Assembly: GCA_934486495.1 (NCBI GenBank) | Contig: CAKSPW010000006.1 | Span: 1 to 57,376, forward strand | Reading direction: 5' to 3' | Source: an uncultured Clostridia bacterium | GTDB taxonomy: Bacteria > Bacillota > Clostridia > UBA1381 | DNA: 57,376 nucleotides | Shown: in pieces, positions 9,092 to 18,379 of the stretch | Position numbering within the stretch: the stretch's first letter is position 1 | Layout of the letters: the number at the start of each line of letters is the position of its first letter | Notes under the pieces: model-generated | Database searches by the model: none | Seen by the model: only the letters and a program-made list of their open reading frames with translations | What the model was told of the DNA's origin: nothing | Position numbers and translations under genes: made by a program

Positions 9092-10996
9092 ATGCCAAAT
9101 CATTTTAAGGAAGCTTTTGATATTACCGATTATCAGACATATCTTTTCAATACAGGTGTGAATTATCAGGCATATAAAATGCTCGGCGCGCATAAAATAA
9201 ATATTGACGGAAAATACAAGTGGCGTTTTTCCGTGTGGGCACCGAACGCCGAAAACGTATCGGTTATAGGCGATTTTAACGGCTGGAGCAAATGCGGCGA
9301 CAGCTTAAATGTTAATCGTCAAACGGGAATATGGTGCGGTATATGTGATAACGCCGAGGATGGACAGCTCTATAAATTTCGCATAACGGCTGAGGACGGC
9401 AATGTTTATGACCGTGCAGACCCTTATGCTTTTTTCAGTGAATTAAGACCGGGAACGGCGTCACGGCTTTGGGGGCTTAAAAGCTACGGCTGGCACGACA
9501 AATCGTTTATGGAAAAAAGAGGCAAGACATCGTTTGAAAATTTGCCAATGAATATATACGAAATGCACGCCGGCAGCTGGAAAACTCATTCTGACGGCAG
9601 CTTTTATACTTATCGTGAGCTTGCCGATGAGCTTATCGACTACGTTTGCGATATGAACTATACACACATTGAGCTAATGCCGATTATGGAATATCCGTTT
9701 GACGGCTCCTGGGGATATCAGGTGACGGGGTATTTTTCTCCGACATCAAGATACGGCACTCCCGATGACTTAAAGTATTTTATAGATTGCTGTCACAAAA
9801 GGGGAATTTACGTTATTATGGACTGGGTTCCGGCACATTTCCCACGTGATGCGCAGGGGCTTAGATTATTTGACGGAAAACCGCTCTATGAATATCCCGA
9901 CCCACGCATGGGCGAGCATAAGGATTGGGGCACAATGGTATTCGATTACGGACGTGACGGAGTTATCTCATTTCTTTTGTCATCAGCGTACTATTGGGCG
10001 GATGAATTTCACTTTGACGGCTTGAGAGTTGACGCCGTTTCAAGTATGCTTTACAGAAACTATTCACGCAGCGACGGGGAATGGATTGCCAACCGTTACG
10101 GCGGTACGGAAAATCTCGAATCGATAGAATTTTTCAAAAAGCTAAATGATGCCATGACAAAAGAATTTCCCGGTTTTTTAATGATTGCCGAGGAGTCTAC
10201 GGCATGGCCGAGAGTAACGCACGCAACAAAAGACGGCGGACTCGGATTTTCGCTGAAATGGAACATGGGATGGATGAACGACAGTCTGCGATATATCTCC
10301 ATGGATCCGTATTTCCGAAAAGACAACCACTCCCTGCTTACATTCTTAATGATGTATGCATACTCCGAGCGCTATATTCTGCCGCTTTCTCACGATGAGG
10401 TTGTTCACGGCAAAAAATCTATGATAGACAAATTCTACGGCAGTTATGAGGAAAAGTTTGACGCATACCGTGCATTCCTCGGATACTATATGTCCATGCC
10501 GGGGAAAAAGCTTATGTTTATGGGTGGCGAATTCGGTCAGTTTCTCGAATGGCGATTTGATGAAGAGCTTGAATGGAACGTGCTTGAAAACGAAAAGCAC
10601 CGACAGCTTAAAAAATACACCTCGGAGCTTAACAGATTTTACATTAAAAACAGCGCCCTTTGGGAAAACGACACGTCATGGGACGGATTTCGCTGGATAA
10701 ATGACTGCGACAGCGAAAACTCGGTTATATCATATATGCGAAAAAGCAAAAAGGACAAGGTTATCGTCGTTGCAAACTTTACGCCGGTTGAAAGACCCAT
10801 ATACAAAATCGGCGTTCCGGACAGCGGAACATACTCGGTTGTATTTTCGTCAGACAGTGAAAAATACGGAGGAAAAACAAAAAGAAACAAATCATATAAG
10901 GCTAAAAAAATGCAATTTTCGGATATGGATTATACTCTTGAAATATCCATTCCGGGCAACAGCGTAATGTTTATAAAGAAAAAAGCAAATAAATAA
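9092..10996 (+). CDS. glgB: 1,4-alpha-glucan branching enzyme
   Basis: 634 residues. It moves segments of alpha-1,4-glucan chains to alpha-1,6 positions during glycogen synthesis in the cytoplasm. The N-terminal ~115 residues are a CBM48 module (WRFSVWAPNAENVSVIGDFNGW); the GH13 barrel follows with EMHAGSWK, the nucleophile Asp in FDGLRVDAVSSML, the acid/base Glu in LMIAEEST and the transition-state Asp in LPLSHDEVVHGK, all expected of GlgB. The C-terminal beta domain ends at FIKKKANK. The ATG at 9092 is chosen because TTGGAGGGG lies 6 bases before it; a TTG at 9077 lies within that Shine-Dalgarno region. First gene of a glgBCD set; no glgA or glgP in the window. Confidence 0.95.
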   Translation: MPNHFKEAFDITDYQTYLFNTGVNYQAYKMLGAHKINIDGKYKWRFSVWAPNAENVSVIGDFNGWSKCGDSLNVNRQTGIWCGICDNAEDGQLYKFRITAEDGNVYDRADPYAFFSELRPGTASRLWGLKSYGWHDKSFMEKRGKTSFENLPMNIYEMHAGSWKTHSDGSFYTYRELADELIDYVCDMNYTHIELMPIMEYPFDGSWGYQVTGYFSPTSRYGTPDDLKYFIDCCHKRGIYVIMDWVPAHFPRDAQGLRLFDGKPLYEYPDPRMGEHKDWGTMVFDYGRDGVISFLLSSAYYWADEFHFDGLRVDAVSSMLYRNYSRSDGEWIANRYGGTENLESIEFFKKLNDAMTKEFPGFLMIAEESTAWPRVTHATKDGGLGFSLKWNMGWMNDSLRYISMDPYFRKDNHSLLTFLMMYAYSERYILPLSHDEVVHGKKSMIDKFYGSYEEKFDAYRAFLGYYMSMPGKKLMFMGGEFGQFLEWRFDEELEWNVLENEKHRQLKKYTSELNRFYIKNSALWENDTSWDGFRWINDCDSENSVISYMRKSKKDKVIVVANFTPVERPIYKIGVPDSGTYSVVFSSDSEKYGGKTKRNKSYKAKKMQFSDMDYTLEISIPGNSVMFIKKKANK

Positions 10997-11016
10997 ATCA
11001 AAGGGAGAGATAGCAC

Positions 11017-12225
11017 ATGAAATCAAAAGACTGTGTGGCAATGATACTTGCCGGCGGTCAGGGCAGCCGTTTGGGCGCACTGACAAAAAATATAGCAAAG
11101 CCTGCCGTGGGGTTCGGCGGAAAATACAGAATTATTGATTTTCCACTTTCAAACTGTGTTCATTCGGGGATAGATACGGTTGGTGTTCTTACTCAATATC
11201 AGCCGCTTGAGCTTAACACATATATAGGAAACGGCATCTCGTGGGACTTAAACAGAAGCAACGGAGGCGCATATGTTCTTCCGCCTTACCAAAGTGCAAC
11301 TGCGGGAGAGTGGTATAAGGGTACGGCAAACGCAATTTACCAAAACCTTGTTTTTCTTGAAAACTTCAAGCCCAAAAATGTTCTTATTCTTTCGGGCGAT
11401 CATATATATAAGATGAATTACGCAAAAATGCTTAAAGCACACCGTGCGGCAGGTGCTGCCGTAACAATAGCGGTTATGCCTGTTCCGTGGGAGGAGGCAA
11501 GCAGATTCGGTATAATGAACGTTGACGAAAACGGCTTGATAACGGAATTTGCGGAAAAGCCAAAGGAGCCTAAAAGCAACCTTGCATCAATGGGTATATA
11601 TATTTTCGACTACTCAAAGCTTAAAAAGTATCTTACCGAGGATGAAAACAACCCCGACTCGTCAAATGATTTCGGCAAAAATATAATCCCGGCAATGCTT
11701 GCCAATAAAGAAAAAATGATGAGCTTCAGCTTTGACGGATACTGGAAGGACGTAGGTACCGTTTTCAGTCTTTGGGAGGCAAACATGGATTTGATTGACA
11801 CTCCGCCGAAATTTAATCTTTCCGACAGCAAGTGGACAATCTATTCCAAAAACTCGGCACGTCCTCCCCATTTTGTCGGCACGAACGCCGAAATTCTTTC
11901 AAGCACAATCGGCGAGGGCTGCGAGATAGACGGAAAAATAAATCACAGCGTAATTTCCGAAGGCGTTATTGTACAAACAGGGAGCAAAATTACCGACTCG
12001 GTTATAATGCCCGGTGCTTACATAGGTAAAAACGTAACGATAAACAAGTCGGTTATAGGCCCGAATGCTGTAATAAAAGACGGTGCGGTTGTTGGCAGTG
12101 AATCACCCGATGCCGATACGAGCAGAATAAACGATATGTGCACGCATAAAATAGTTCTTGTTGAAGGCGGTGCTATTATCGGCGAAAAAGAAAAAATAGC
12201 TTGCGGCAGCATGATACAGGCGTAG
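11017..12225 (+). CDS. glgC: Glucose-1-phosphate adenylyltransferase catalytic subunit
   Basis: 402 residues. It makes ADP-glucose from glucose 1-phosphate and ATP, the committed step of bacterial glycogen synthesis. The nucleotidyltransferase signature LAGGQGSRLGALT is at residues 11-23, followed by KPAVGFGGKYRIIDFPLSNC, the sugar-binding region EFAEKPKEP, and YWKDVGT. The C-terminal ~120 residues are a left-handed beta helix of hexapeptides (IGEGCEIDGKINHSVI). RBS AAGGGAGAG precedes the ATG. The gene is 20 bp behind glgB and 15 bp before glgD, consistent with a GlgC-GlgD hetero-oligomer as known in Bacilli. Confidence 0.96.
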   Translation: MKSKDCVAMILAGGQGSRLGALTKNIAKPAVGFGGKYRIIDFPLSNCVHSGIDTVGVLTQYQPLELNTYIGNGISWDLNRSNGGAYVLPPYQSATAGEWYKGTANAIYQNLVFLENFKPKNVLILSGDHIYKMNYAKMLKAHRAAGAAVTIAVMPVPWEEASRFGIMNVDENGLITEFAEKPKEPKSNLASMGIYIFDYSKLKKYLTEDENNPDSSNDFGKNIIPAMLANKEKMMSFSFDGYWKDVGTVFSLWEANMDLIDTPPKFNLSDSKWTIYSKNSARPPHFVGTNAEILSSTIGEGCEIDGKINHSVISEGVIVQTGSKITDSVIMPGAYIGKNVTINKSVIGPNAVIKDGAVVGSESPDADTSRINDMCTHKIVLVEGGAIIGEKEKIACGSMIQA

Positions 12226-12240
12226 GAAGGAGAAAGCTAA

Positions 12241-13356
12241 ATGTTAGATACAATGGGAATTATTCTGGCAAATGACAAGGAAATATCACCAATTACGGAT
12301 ATACGTTCAATTTCCGCACTGCCTATCGCCGGAAGTTACAGATTAATTGATTTTGTGTTGTCAAATATGGCAAACGCGGGTATTACAAACGTAGGCGTTG
12401 TTGCAGCGTCGAACTACACATCGCTTATGGACCATATCAAATCGGGAAAGCCGTGGGATCTTGACAGAAAAGAAGGCGGACTCAGTCTTCTGCCTCCGAA
12501 TATGCAAAAATCACGTTACGGTCTTATTCGCGGCGATGTCGATATGCTCGAAGGTGTTTACGGCTACATAACACGAAGCACCGAAACATATGTGATTTTA
12601 TCGCTCGGCACAAGTCTTTACAACATTAATTTTGAAGATGTTATTGAAAAACATATAAGCACTCAGGCAGATATAACGGCAATTTATAAAAATATGCCCG
12701 AGCGCTCCGACAGCGAGCTGTCAAGATATACCCTCTTGGAGCTTGACGATGAAGGAAGGGTTACCGATATTGAGCTTAACCCCTACTACCCGAAAACGTC
12801 GTCAACCGGACTTGATGTTTACGTTATGGAAAGAGCTCTCCTTTGCAGCATTTTAGATGAATGTATCGCCCGCGGTGAGCATGATATCATGAGAGATGCG
12901 ATTATCAAAAAGTTAGACGCACTCCGTGTTTTCGGATATGAGCACAACGGATACACGGATAAAATCGACTCACTTAAATCGTATTACAAAAACAACATGA
13001 TTTTCCTCGATTCCGATATAAGACGTGATTTGTTTAATCATGAAAACCCGATTTATACGAAAACAAAGAACAGAGCGCCCGCAAAATACGGTCCCGACGC
13101 CATTGTTGAAAATTCATTTATTTCAGACGGCTGTCTTATAGAGGGAACGGTTGTAAACTCGATTTTATCAAGAGGCGTTGTTATTAAAAAGGGTGCGGTT
13201 GTTAAAAATTCGATAATAATGCAGGATTCAGTTATTTGCGAAAACGTATACCTCGACCATGTTGTATTTGATAAAGAGGTTCATGTTTCGGAAAGCAGAA
13301 AGCTTATCGGTCAGGACAGCTATCCGCTCGCAATAGAAAAAGGCGGCAAGATATAA
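12241..13356 (+). CDS. glgD: Glucose-1-phosphate adenylyltransferase regulatory subunit
   Basis: 371 residues, homologous to GlgC but with the catalytic P-loop region degenerated: where GlgC has LAGGQGSRLGALT this protein has ILANDKEISPIT, so the glycine-rich nucleotide motif and its Arg are lost. The downstream ALPIAGSYRLIDFVLSNM and the C-terminal hexapeptide region (ISDGCLIEGTVVNSILS) are kept. This pattern defines GlgD, which modulates GlgC rather than catalysing. RBS AGGAAGGAG precedes the ATG. Last gene of the glg operon. Confidence 0.93.
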   Translation: MLDTMGIILANDKEISPITDIRSISALPIAGSYRLIDFVLSNMANAGITNVGVVAASNYTSLMDHIKSGKPWDLDRKEGGLSLLPPNMQKSRYGLIRGDVDMLEGVYGYITRSTETYVILSLGTSLYNINFEDVIEKHISTQADITAIYKNMPERSDSELSRYTLLELDDEGRVTDIELNPYYPKTSSTGLDVYVMERALLCSILDECIARGEHDIMRDAIIKKLDALRVFGYEHNGYTDKIDSLKSYYKNNMIFLDSDIRRDLFNHENPIYTKTKNRAPAKYGPDAIVENSFISDGCLIEGTVVNSILSRGVVIKKGAVVKNSIIMQDSVICENVYLDHVVFDKEVHVSESRKLIGQDSYPLAIEKGGKI

Positions 13357-13443
13357 CCGAAGCTTTTTGACACGGGCAGATATTCTGTTTTCGATAGTTT
13401 TACATACACAATTTACACGAAAAAAATTTGTGAACATTGACTC

Positions 13444-13472
13444 TTGACTTTTTTCACAAAATATGTTATACT
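13444..13472 (+). promoter_or_regulatory. Sigma-A promoter of the OLE RNA / isoprenoid operon
   Basis: TTGACT at 13444-13449 and TATACT at 13467-13472 with a 17-bp spacer. Transcription would start near 13480, at the 5' edge of the structured RNA, not near any start codon. Confidence 0.8.
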
Positions 13473-13479
13473 TTTAAAA

Positions 13480-14090
13480 AGGTGCAGTATTCTAGTCGGT
13501 ATCTCCTGTTCGTAAGACGGGCCTAAAAATCCGTATAATGGCACATCGATGAAGTTCCTGGTGTTTTGCTTTGATTGCCAAGTCGGGGCTGATGCTGGGA
13601 GTTAAGGCTTAGGGGCAGCTTTCGGTGGCTCGAAATCCTGACCCCTTTTCCGCGGAGGCCTGTGACTGTGGAAGCCGCTGACACAATTATTTGTGCAAGC
13701 TTGTACGGCTCAGGGGGAAACCTGTTGCTCGGTTAGTAGCCCATTGGGGTGAATGCTGGGGGCAGCGTAGCCAGCCTTGAGTGGATATGGCGGATAGTGT
13801 TCATGCCAAGAAAAAACCACGGCCGGATTTTTTCTTCGGAATCGCTCTTGAAACCATGTTTGCAAAAGAGGATAAGAACTCGCAGATAACGTTGAGGAAA
13901 TCTCCTAGACTGTTCGGATTATTTCGGGATGAATATGGGATTGCAATACGGACTCAGTGGCAATCCGGTCATGCAGTTAGGTAACGCTGCATATATGTCT
14001 TTAAAGGGAAACCGCCGCTTTGGCGACAGTGCGGCAGACATTTGGGAAAGCCAACCGGACCTATGCCGTAAAATTTACCATATTCATTAC
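13480..14090 (+). ncRNA. ole: OLE RNA (ornate large extremophilic RNA)
   Basis: About 610 nt of non-coding, G-rich, hairpin-dense sequence with its own promoter, unlike the AT-rich spacers elsewhere. Three things together identify it. The length matches OLE RNA (about 600 nt). The next gene encodes a ~190-residue multi-spanning membrane protein of OapA type. The order RNA-oapA-dxs-tlyA is that of Bacillus halodurans. It has long runs typical of highly conserved RNA rather than coding DNA (GGTATCTCCTG near 13499, GGCTTAGGGGCAGC near 13607, CCCATTGGGGTGAATGCTGG near 13740). Known biology: OLE RNA binds OapA at the membrane as a ribonucleoprotein and contributes to tolerance of alcohols, cold and Mg2+ excess. 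Short reading frames inside it (13781-13984, 13929-14147) lack starts with RBS. End points are approximate; recognition is from memory, not a covariance search. Confidence 0.85.
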
Positions 14091-14107
14091 CTTGACTTTA
14101 TTTTAAT

Positions 14108-14126
14108 TCGGATATTTCCGATTTTT
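14108..14126 (+). terminator. Weak hairpin with T-run between OLE RNA and oapA
   Basis: TCGGA at 14108-14112 and TCCGA at 14117-14121 form a 5-bp stem followed by TTTTT. It is too short for a strong terminator but could give partial termination or a 3' end, so that OLE RNA exceeds oapA mRNA. Confidence 0.3.
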
Positions 14127-14143
14127 GAAAGGAAGAAATCTTT

Positions 14144-14728
14144 TTGAAAAACATGAAGCCCGGCAGAAACAGCTTTAAAGTTTCAAAACCGGCACAAAAT
14201 ATTTCCGCAAGCAAGTCATGGAATGTAATTGTAATTGTGCTTTCATTTGTATTATCGGTTATTTTCAGTGCCGTCACAACAATAAGTCTATCACGACTTA
14301 ATTTGATGTGGGCTTTTTTTGTGTTACTTATCATCATCACAATAAATATACTTTTTGATATAATCGGTACAGCCACACAAACAGCGGAAGAATCGCCGTT
14401 TCACTCCCTTTCGGCAAGAAAAGCAAAGGGTGCGGCTCAAAGCGTTATGATTATACGTCATGCTCCGCAGATCTCAAACTTTTGCTGCGACTGTATGGGA
14501 GACGTTGCCGGTATTATCAGCGGCGGCGTAACGGCACTGATAGTTGCCGAGCTTGTGAGTGCATTTTCACTTGAGGGTCTTCTGCCGAGTCTTATGCTGA
14601 CAGGTATGGTAAGTGCGCTGACAATCGGCGGAAAGGCTGTATTTAAGGTTCTTGCGATTAAGAATTCAAACTATATAGTTTACTTTATGGGGAAAGTGGT
14701 TAGTGTGTTTTTTCCGCATAAGCACTGA
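14144..14728 (+). CDS. oapA: OLE-associated membrane protein OapA
   Basis: 194 residues with about four membrane segments: two near residues 27-50 and 55-75 (VIVIVLSFVLSVIFSAV, MWAFFVLLIIITINILFDI) and two in the second half (GIISGGVTALIVAELV, LPSLMLTGMVSAL). Between them lie FDIIGTATQTAEESPFHSLSARKAKGA, recalling the DUF21-like core of Mg2+-related CNNM/CorC proteins, and a cysteine-containing loop (NFCCDCMGD). The N-terminus is very basic (KNMKPGRNSFKVSK), fitting RNA contact. The TTG at 14144 is preferred over ATG at 14153 because GGAAG lies 8 bases before the TTG. Position directly after the large RNA and before dxs is the diagnostic context. OapA is known to bind OLE RNA and place it at the membrane. 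Confidence 0.87.
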   Translation: MKNMKPGRNSFKVSKPAQNISASKSWNVIVIVLSFVLSVIFSAVTTISLSRLNLMWAFFVLLIIITINILFDIIGTATQTAEESPFHSLSARKAKGAAQSVMIIRHAPQISNFCCDCMGDVAGIISGGVTALIVAELVSAFSLEGLLPSLMLTGMVSALTIGGKAVFKVLAIKNSNYIVYFMGKVVSVFFPHKH

Positions 14729-14769
14729 TTTTGAAAGTGTAAATGATAAAACACGAAATGAGGATTAAA

Positions 14770-16611
14770 ATGAGTTTACTCGACGAAATAAATTCTTCTG
14801 CCGACGTTGCAAGGCTGACTCTTGAAGAAAAAAATGAGCTTTGCAAATGTATCAGGCAGCGGCTTGTAAATACAATATCAAAAACAGGCGGTCATTTGGC
14901 GTCAAACCTCGGAGTAGTCGAGCTTACGGTTGCTTTGCACTCCGTTTTCGATATTCCGGGCGATAAATTTGTTTGGGATGTGGGTCATCAATCATATGTT
15001 AATAAGCTTCTTACGGGCAGAAATAAAACATTTGATACAATTCGCACACTCGGTGGCATAAGCGGTTTCCCGAAAAGAAGCGAAAGTGATGCGGATGTTT
15101 TTAACACAGGGCACAGCTCAACATCAATCTCTGCAGCACTCGGTCTTGCACGGGCACGTGACCTTGACGGCGGCAACTATGCAGTCGGCGCAATTTTCGG
15201 CGACGGCGCTCTTACGGGCGGAATGATGTACGAGGCAATGAACGATGCCGGCAGGCTCAAAAGTCCCTTTATCCTAATTCTCAACGACAACAATATGTCA
15301 ATATCGAGGAACGTCGGCTCGCTTTCTAAATATTTAAGAGCATTGAGAATTAAGCCCGGTTATGCAAAAATAAAGCTTTCTATTGAGGGATTTTTTGACC
15401 GCATACCGCTTATAGGTAATTATCTGAAGAAATTCACAAAAAAGGTTAAGGAGCTTTTCCGCAGACTTTTTTTGCAAAATACAATTTTTGAAAATCTCGG
15501 GTTTGAGTATTTAGGCCCTATTGACGGGCATGATTTGGAAAAGCTTACAAACGTATTTAAGCTTGCAAAATCAAAGAAAAAACCTGTATTTATTCATGTT
15601 ATAACAAAAAAAGGCAAGGGATATATTCCTGCCGAAAAGAACCCGGAGGACTTTCACGGTGTAGGAAAGTTCAATTGCCAAACAGGCGTAATAAACGGCG
15701 GCGGCAAGGATTTTTCCGCTGCATTCGGCGAAGCGCTTTGTACGCTTGCCGACGAAAACGAAAAAATAGTGGGCATTACCTGCGCAATGCCGTCAAGTAC
15801 GGGTATGCGTGACTTTGAGATGACTCATAAAAACAGATTTTTTGATGTAGGAATAGCCGAGCAACACGGTGTTACAATGGCGGCAGGTCTTGCGGCAGGC
15901 GGATATATACCGATTATTCCTATATACTCATCATTTTTGCAAAGAGCATACGACCAAATATTGCACGATGTCTGTCTGCAAAATCTGCACGTTGTCTTCC
16001 CCGTCGACAGAGCGGGAATTGTCGGTGCGGACGGAGAAACACATCAAGGAATTTACGATGTTTCGTTTCTTTCATCAATGCCGAACATGGCAATTTTATC
16101 ACCGAGCAGCTTTGCGGAGCTTTCCGATATGCTGCGCTATGCCGTTTTAACTCATAACGGGCCGATTGCAATACGCTACCCGAGAGGCGGCGAGCAATAT
16201 GACGGTCAATACAACGGATTTGAATTTGCAAAGGTAAATGTAATACAGAAAAGCAACGGCAAAATCACTATTTTCGCAAGCGGAAGAACTGTTAATACCG
16301 CATTGAAAGCCGCTGAAATCTTAGGCGGTGCAAAAGTGGTTGCCGTTCCGACAATAAAGCCGCTCGACAGACAAGGAATACTTGAAAACGTATCCGAAAT
16401 AACAGCCGTTATAGAGGATGCGGTATGCGTCGGCGGACTTTGCACAATGATTGGAGAGATTATTGCCGAGGGAGGCAAAAGCACAAGGTATTTACCGTTT
16501 GCATTCCCCGATGAGCCGATAACTCACGGCAGTGTTGCGGAGCTTGACAGAAAATACGGTCTTGACGCACAAAGCATTGCCGATAAAATCAAACAGACAC
16601 AAGAAAACTAA
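14770..16611 (+). CDS. dxs: 1-deoxy-D-xylulose-5-phosphate synthase
   Basis: 613 residues from the ATG at 14770, which has GAGG just upstream; an upstream ATG at 14743 adds nine residues without a good RBS. The enzyme condenses pyruvate and glyceraldehyde 3-phosphate with thiamine diphosphate, the entry step of the MEP isoprenoid pathway. Seen: TGGHLASNLGVVELT with the active-site His, the TPP-binding GDGALTGG motif with ILNDNNMSIS, the catalytic Glu in VGIAEQHGVTMAAGLA, and the transketolase C-domain (AIRYPRGGEQY). Placed after oapA and followed by tlyA, as in other OLE operons. Its cofactor could come from the thi operon at 27.8 kb. Confidence 0.96.
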   Translation: MSLLDEINSSADVARLTLEEKNELCKCIRQRLVNTISKTGGHLASNLGVVELTVALHSVFDIPGDKFVWDVGHQSYVNKLLTGRNKTFDTIRTLGGISGFPKRSESDADVFNTGHSSTSISAALGLARARDLDGGNYAVGAIFGDGALTGGMMYEAMNDAGRLKSPFILILNDNNMSISRNVGSLSKYLRALRIKPGYAKIKLSIEGFFDRIPLIGNYLKKFTKKVKELFRRLFLQNTIFENLGFEYLGPIDGHDLEKLTNVFKLAKSKKKPVFIHVITKKGKGYIPAEKNPEDFHGVGKFNCQTGVINGGGKDFSAAFGEALCTLADENEKIVGITCAMPSSTGMRDFEMTHKNRFFDVGIAEQHGVTMAAGLAAGGYIPIIPIYSSFLQRAYDQILHDVCLQNLHVVFPVDRAGIVGADGETHQGIYDVSFLSSMPNMAILSPSSFAELSDMLRYAVLTHNGPIAIRYPRGGEQYDGQYNGFEFAKVNVIQKSNGKITIFASGRTVNTALKAAEILGGAKVVAVPTIKPLDRQGILENVSEITAVIEDAVCVGGLCTMIGEIIAEGGKSTRYLPFAFPDEPITHGSVAELDRKYGLDAQSIADKIKQTQEN

Positions 16612-16633
16612 AGCACGAAGGGACAGGGTTGTT

Positions 16634-17440
16634 TTGCCTAAAATCAGACTTGATGTATATCTTGCTTCAAAAAACATGACTCAAAGCCGTGAACAAGCAC
16701 GTGCACTTATAATGGGCGGTCAGGTTTATGTTGATAACCAAAAAGCCGATAAAGCAGGATTTATGATAGATGAAAACAATGAAAATGTTGAAATACGAGG
16801 CGAAAAGCTTAAGTATGTAAGCCGCGGCGGATTAAAACTTGAAAAAGCGATGAAAGAATTCCCCATAAATTTATCGGATAAAACAGCAATGGATATAGGC
16901 GCATCAACGGGCGGATTTACCGATTGTATGCTTCAAAACGGAGCAAAAAAAGTTTTCAGCGTTGATGTCGGTTACGGACAATTTGCATGGAAGCTTAGAA
17001 ATGATGAGCGTGTTGTTAATATGGAGCGCACAAACATCAGATACGTAACACAAGAACAAATCGGCGTTTTACTTGATTTTGCATCAATCGACGTATCGTT
17101 CATTTCTCTTAAGCTTGTATTGCCGGTTGCGTCAAAGCTTTTATCTGAAAACGGAGAAATAATTGCACTTATCAAGCCGCAGTTTGAAGCAGGACGTGGT
17201 CAAGTCGGCAAAAAAGGCGTTGTCAGAGACAGTGCAGTTCATAAAGAGGTAATTAAAAACGTTTCATCGTACGCAAGCGATTCGGGTTTGTTTTTCTCGG
17301 GCATATCCTTTTCGCCGATAAAAGGTCCCGAGGGTAATATAGAATATCTTGCTTGGCTTACAAAAAAAGACAACGGATTCGTTCTTGATAATGACAAAAT
17401 AGATGAAATTGTAGAAGCATCACACAGAAATTTTGATTGA
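16634..17440 (+). CDS. tlyA: TlyA/YqxC family rRNA methyltransferase (S4-FtsJ)
   Basis: 268 residues from a TTG at 16634, giving the usual N-terminus LPKIRLDVYLASKNMTQSREQA; longer frames run back into dxs and look non-coding. Residues 1-60 are an S4 RNA-binding domain (ALIMGGQVYVDNQKADKAG), and 60-240 an FtsJ-type SAM methyltransferase with motif I DIGASTGGFTDCML, VDVGYGQFAWKL and IDVSFISLKLVLP plus KPQFEAG. In other bacteria TlyA 2'-O-methylates 16S and 23S rRNA. The gene follows dxs by 22 bp and is followed by ispE, keeping the dxs-yqxC linkage found around OLE loci. Confidence 0.92.
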   Translation: MPKIRLDVYLASKNMTQSREQARALIMGGQVYVDNQKADKAGFMIDENNENVEIRGEKLKYVSRGGLKLEKAMKEFPINLSDKTAMDIGASTGGFTDCMLQNGAKKVFSVDVGYGQFAWKLRNDERVVNMERTNIRYVTQEQIGVLLDFASIDVSFISLKLVLPVASKLLSENGEIIALIKPQFEAGRGQVGKKGVVRDSAVHKEVIKNVSSYASDSGLFFSGISFSPIKGPEGNIEYLAWLTKKDNGFVLDNDKIDEIVEASHRNFD

Positions 17441-17453
17441 GAGGCAGTTTAAT

Positions 17454-18332
17454 ATGAATTATTCCGACGCTTGTATATACACCGGTGACAGAGTTATAAC
17501 AAAATCATACGCCAAGATAAATCTAACACTGGATGTTTTAAATAAACGTAAAGACGGATATCATGAAATAGAATCCATTATGCAGTCTGTTTCGCTTTTC
17601 GACCTTATTCTTCTTGATAAGCTTGACGAAATAAAAATTAAAACAAACCTTAGGTATTTGCCAATCAACGATAAAAACATTGCATACAAGGCGGCGCAAA
17701 TGTTTTTTAGGGCAAGCAAAATAAAAGGCGGAGCAAGCATAATGATACATAAAAACATTCCGGTAGGCGCAGGACTTGCGGGAGGCAGTACAAACGCTGC
17801 GGCAGTGCTTATGGGACTCAACAGACTTTATGACAGTCCGCTTACTCAAAAAAAACTTTTTGACATTGGGGCAAAGCTCGGTGCAGACGTTCCGTTTTGT
17901 ATGATGGGCGGCACAGTGCTGTGCGGCGGAATAGGCGAAAAGCTAACACCGATTGCCTCTGCGGCAGGGCTGAATGTGCTTATAGTAAAGCCTAAGCTCG
18001 GCATTTCTACACAAGATATATTTAAAGCATACGATAAAGCGGAAATACCTAAAAGACCGGATAACAAAGCCATGATTAGCGCAATAGAAGAAAAAAACTT
18101 AAAGGGGATATGTGAAAATGTGTCAAACGTCCTCGAATTCGTATCAGCAAGACGTTATCCCGTTATTTCCGGTATCATTTCGACTATGAAGGCTCACGGC
18201 GCTCTTTGCAGCGCAATGACAGGCAGCGGTTCTGCCGTTTTCGGAATATTTCCGACAATTGCAAAGGCAGACAAATGTGCCAAGCTTTTTTATCCCGATT
18301 TTAATGATGTGTACAGCGTCATAACCATTTAA
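17454..18332 (+). CDS. ispE: 4-diphosphocytidyl-2-C-methyl-D-erythritol kinase
   Basis: 292 residues; ATG at 17454 with GAGAGGCAG 6 bases before it. GHMP-family kinase of the MEP pathway, phosphorylating CDP-methylerythritol. Seen: SYAKINLTLDVLNKRKDGYHEIE near the start, the ATP-binding glycine loop PVGAGLAGGSTNAAAVLMGL near residues 105-125, GADVPFCMMGG, and the C-terminal GSGSAVFGIF loop. Last gene of the OLE-oapA-dxs-tlyA operon and ended by a strong terminator, so the transcript carries two MEP-pathway enzymes. Confidence 0.95.
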   Translation: MNYSDACIYTGDRVITKSYAKINLTLDVLNKRKDGYHEIESIMQSVSLFDLILLDKLDEIKIKTNLRYLPINDKNIAYKAAQMFFRASKIKGGASIMIHKNIPVGAGLAGGSTNAAAVLMGLNRLYDSPLTQKKLFDIGAKLGADVPFCMMGGTVLCGGIGEKLTPIASAAGLNVLIVKPKLGISTQDIFKAYDKAEIPKRPDNKAMISAIEEKNLKGICENVSNVLEFVSARRYPVISGIISTMKAHGALCSAMTGSGSAVFGIFPTIAKADKCAKLFYPDFNDVYSVITI

Positions 18333-18379
18333 CTTTGCGATTACATCGTTTCGGTTTATTTCTATTTACAAATTAAAAG

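Noticed and set aside
13781..14147. Short reading frames within the OLE RNA region
   Set aside because: No RBS and no family resemblance; the sequence is better explained as structured RNA.
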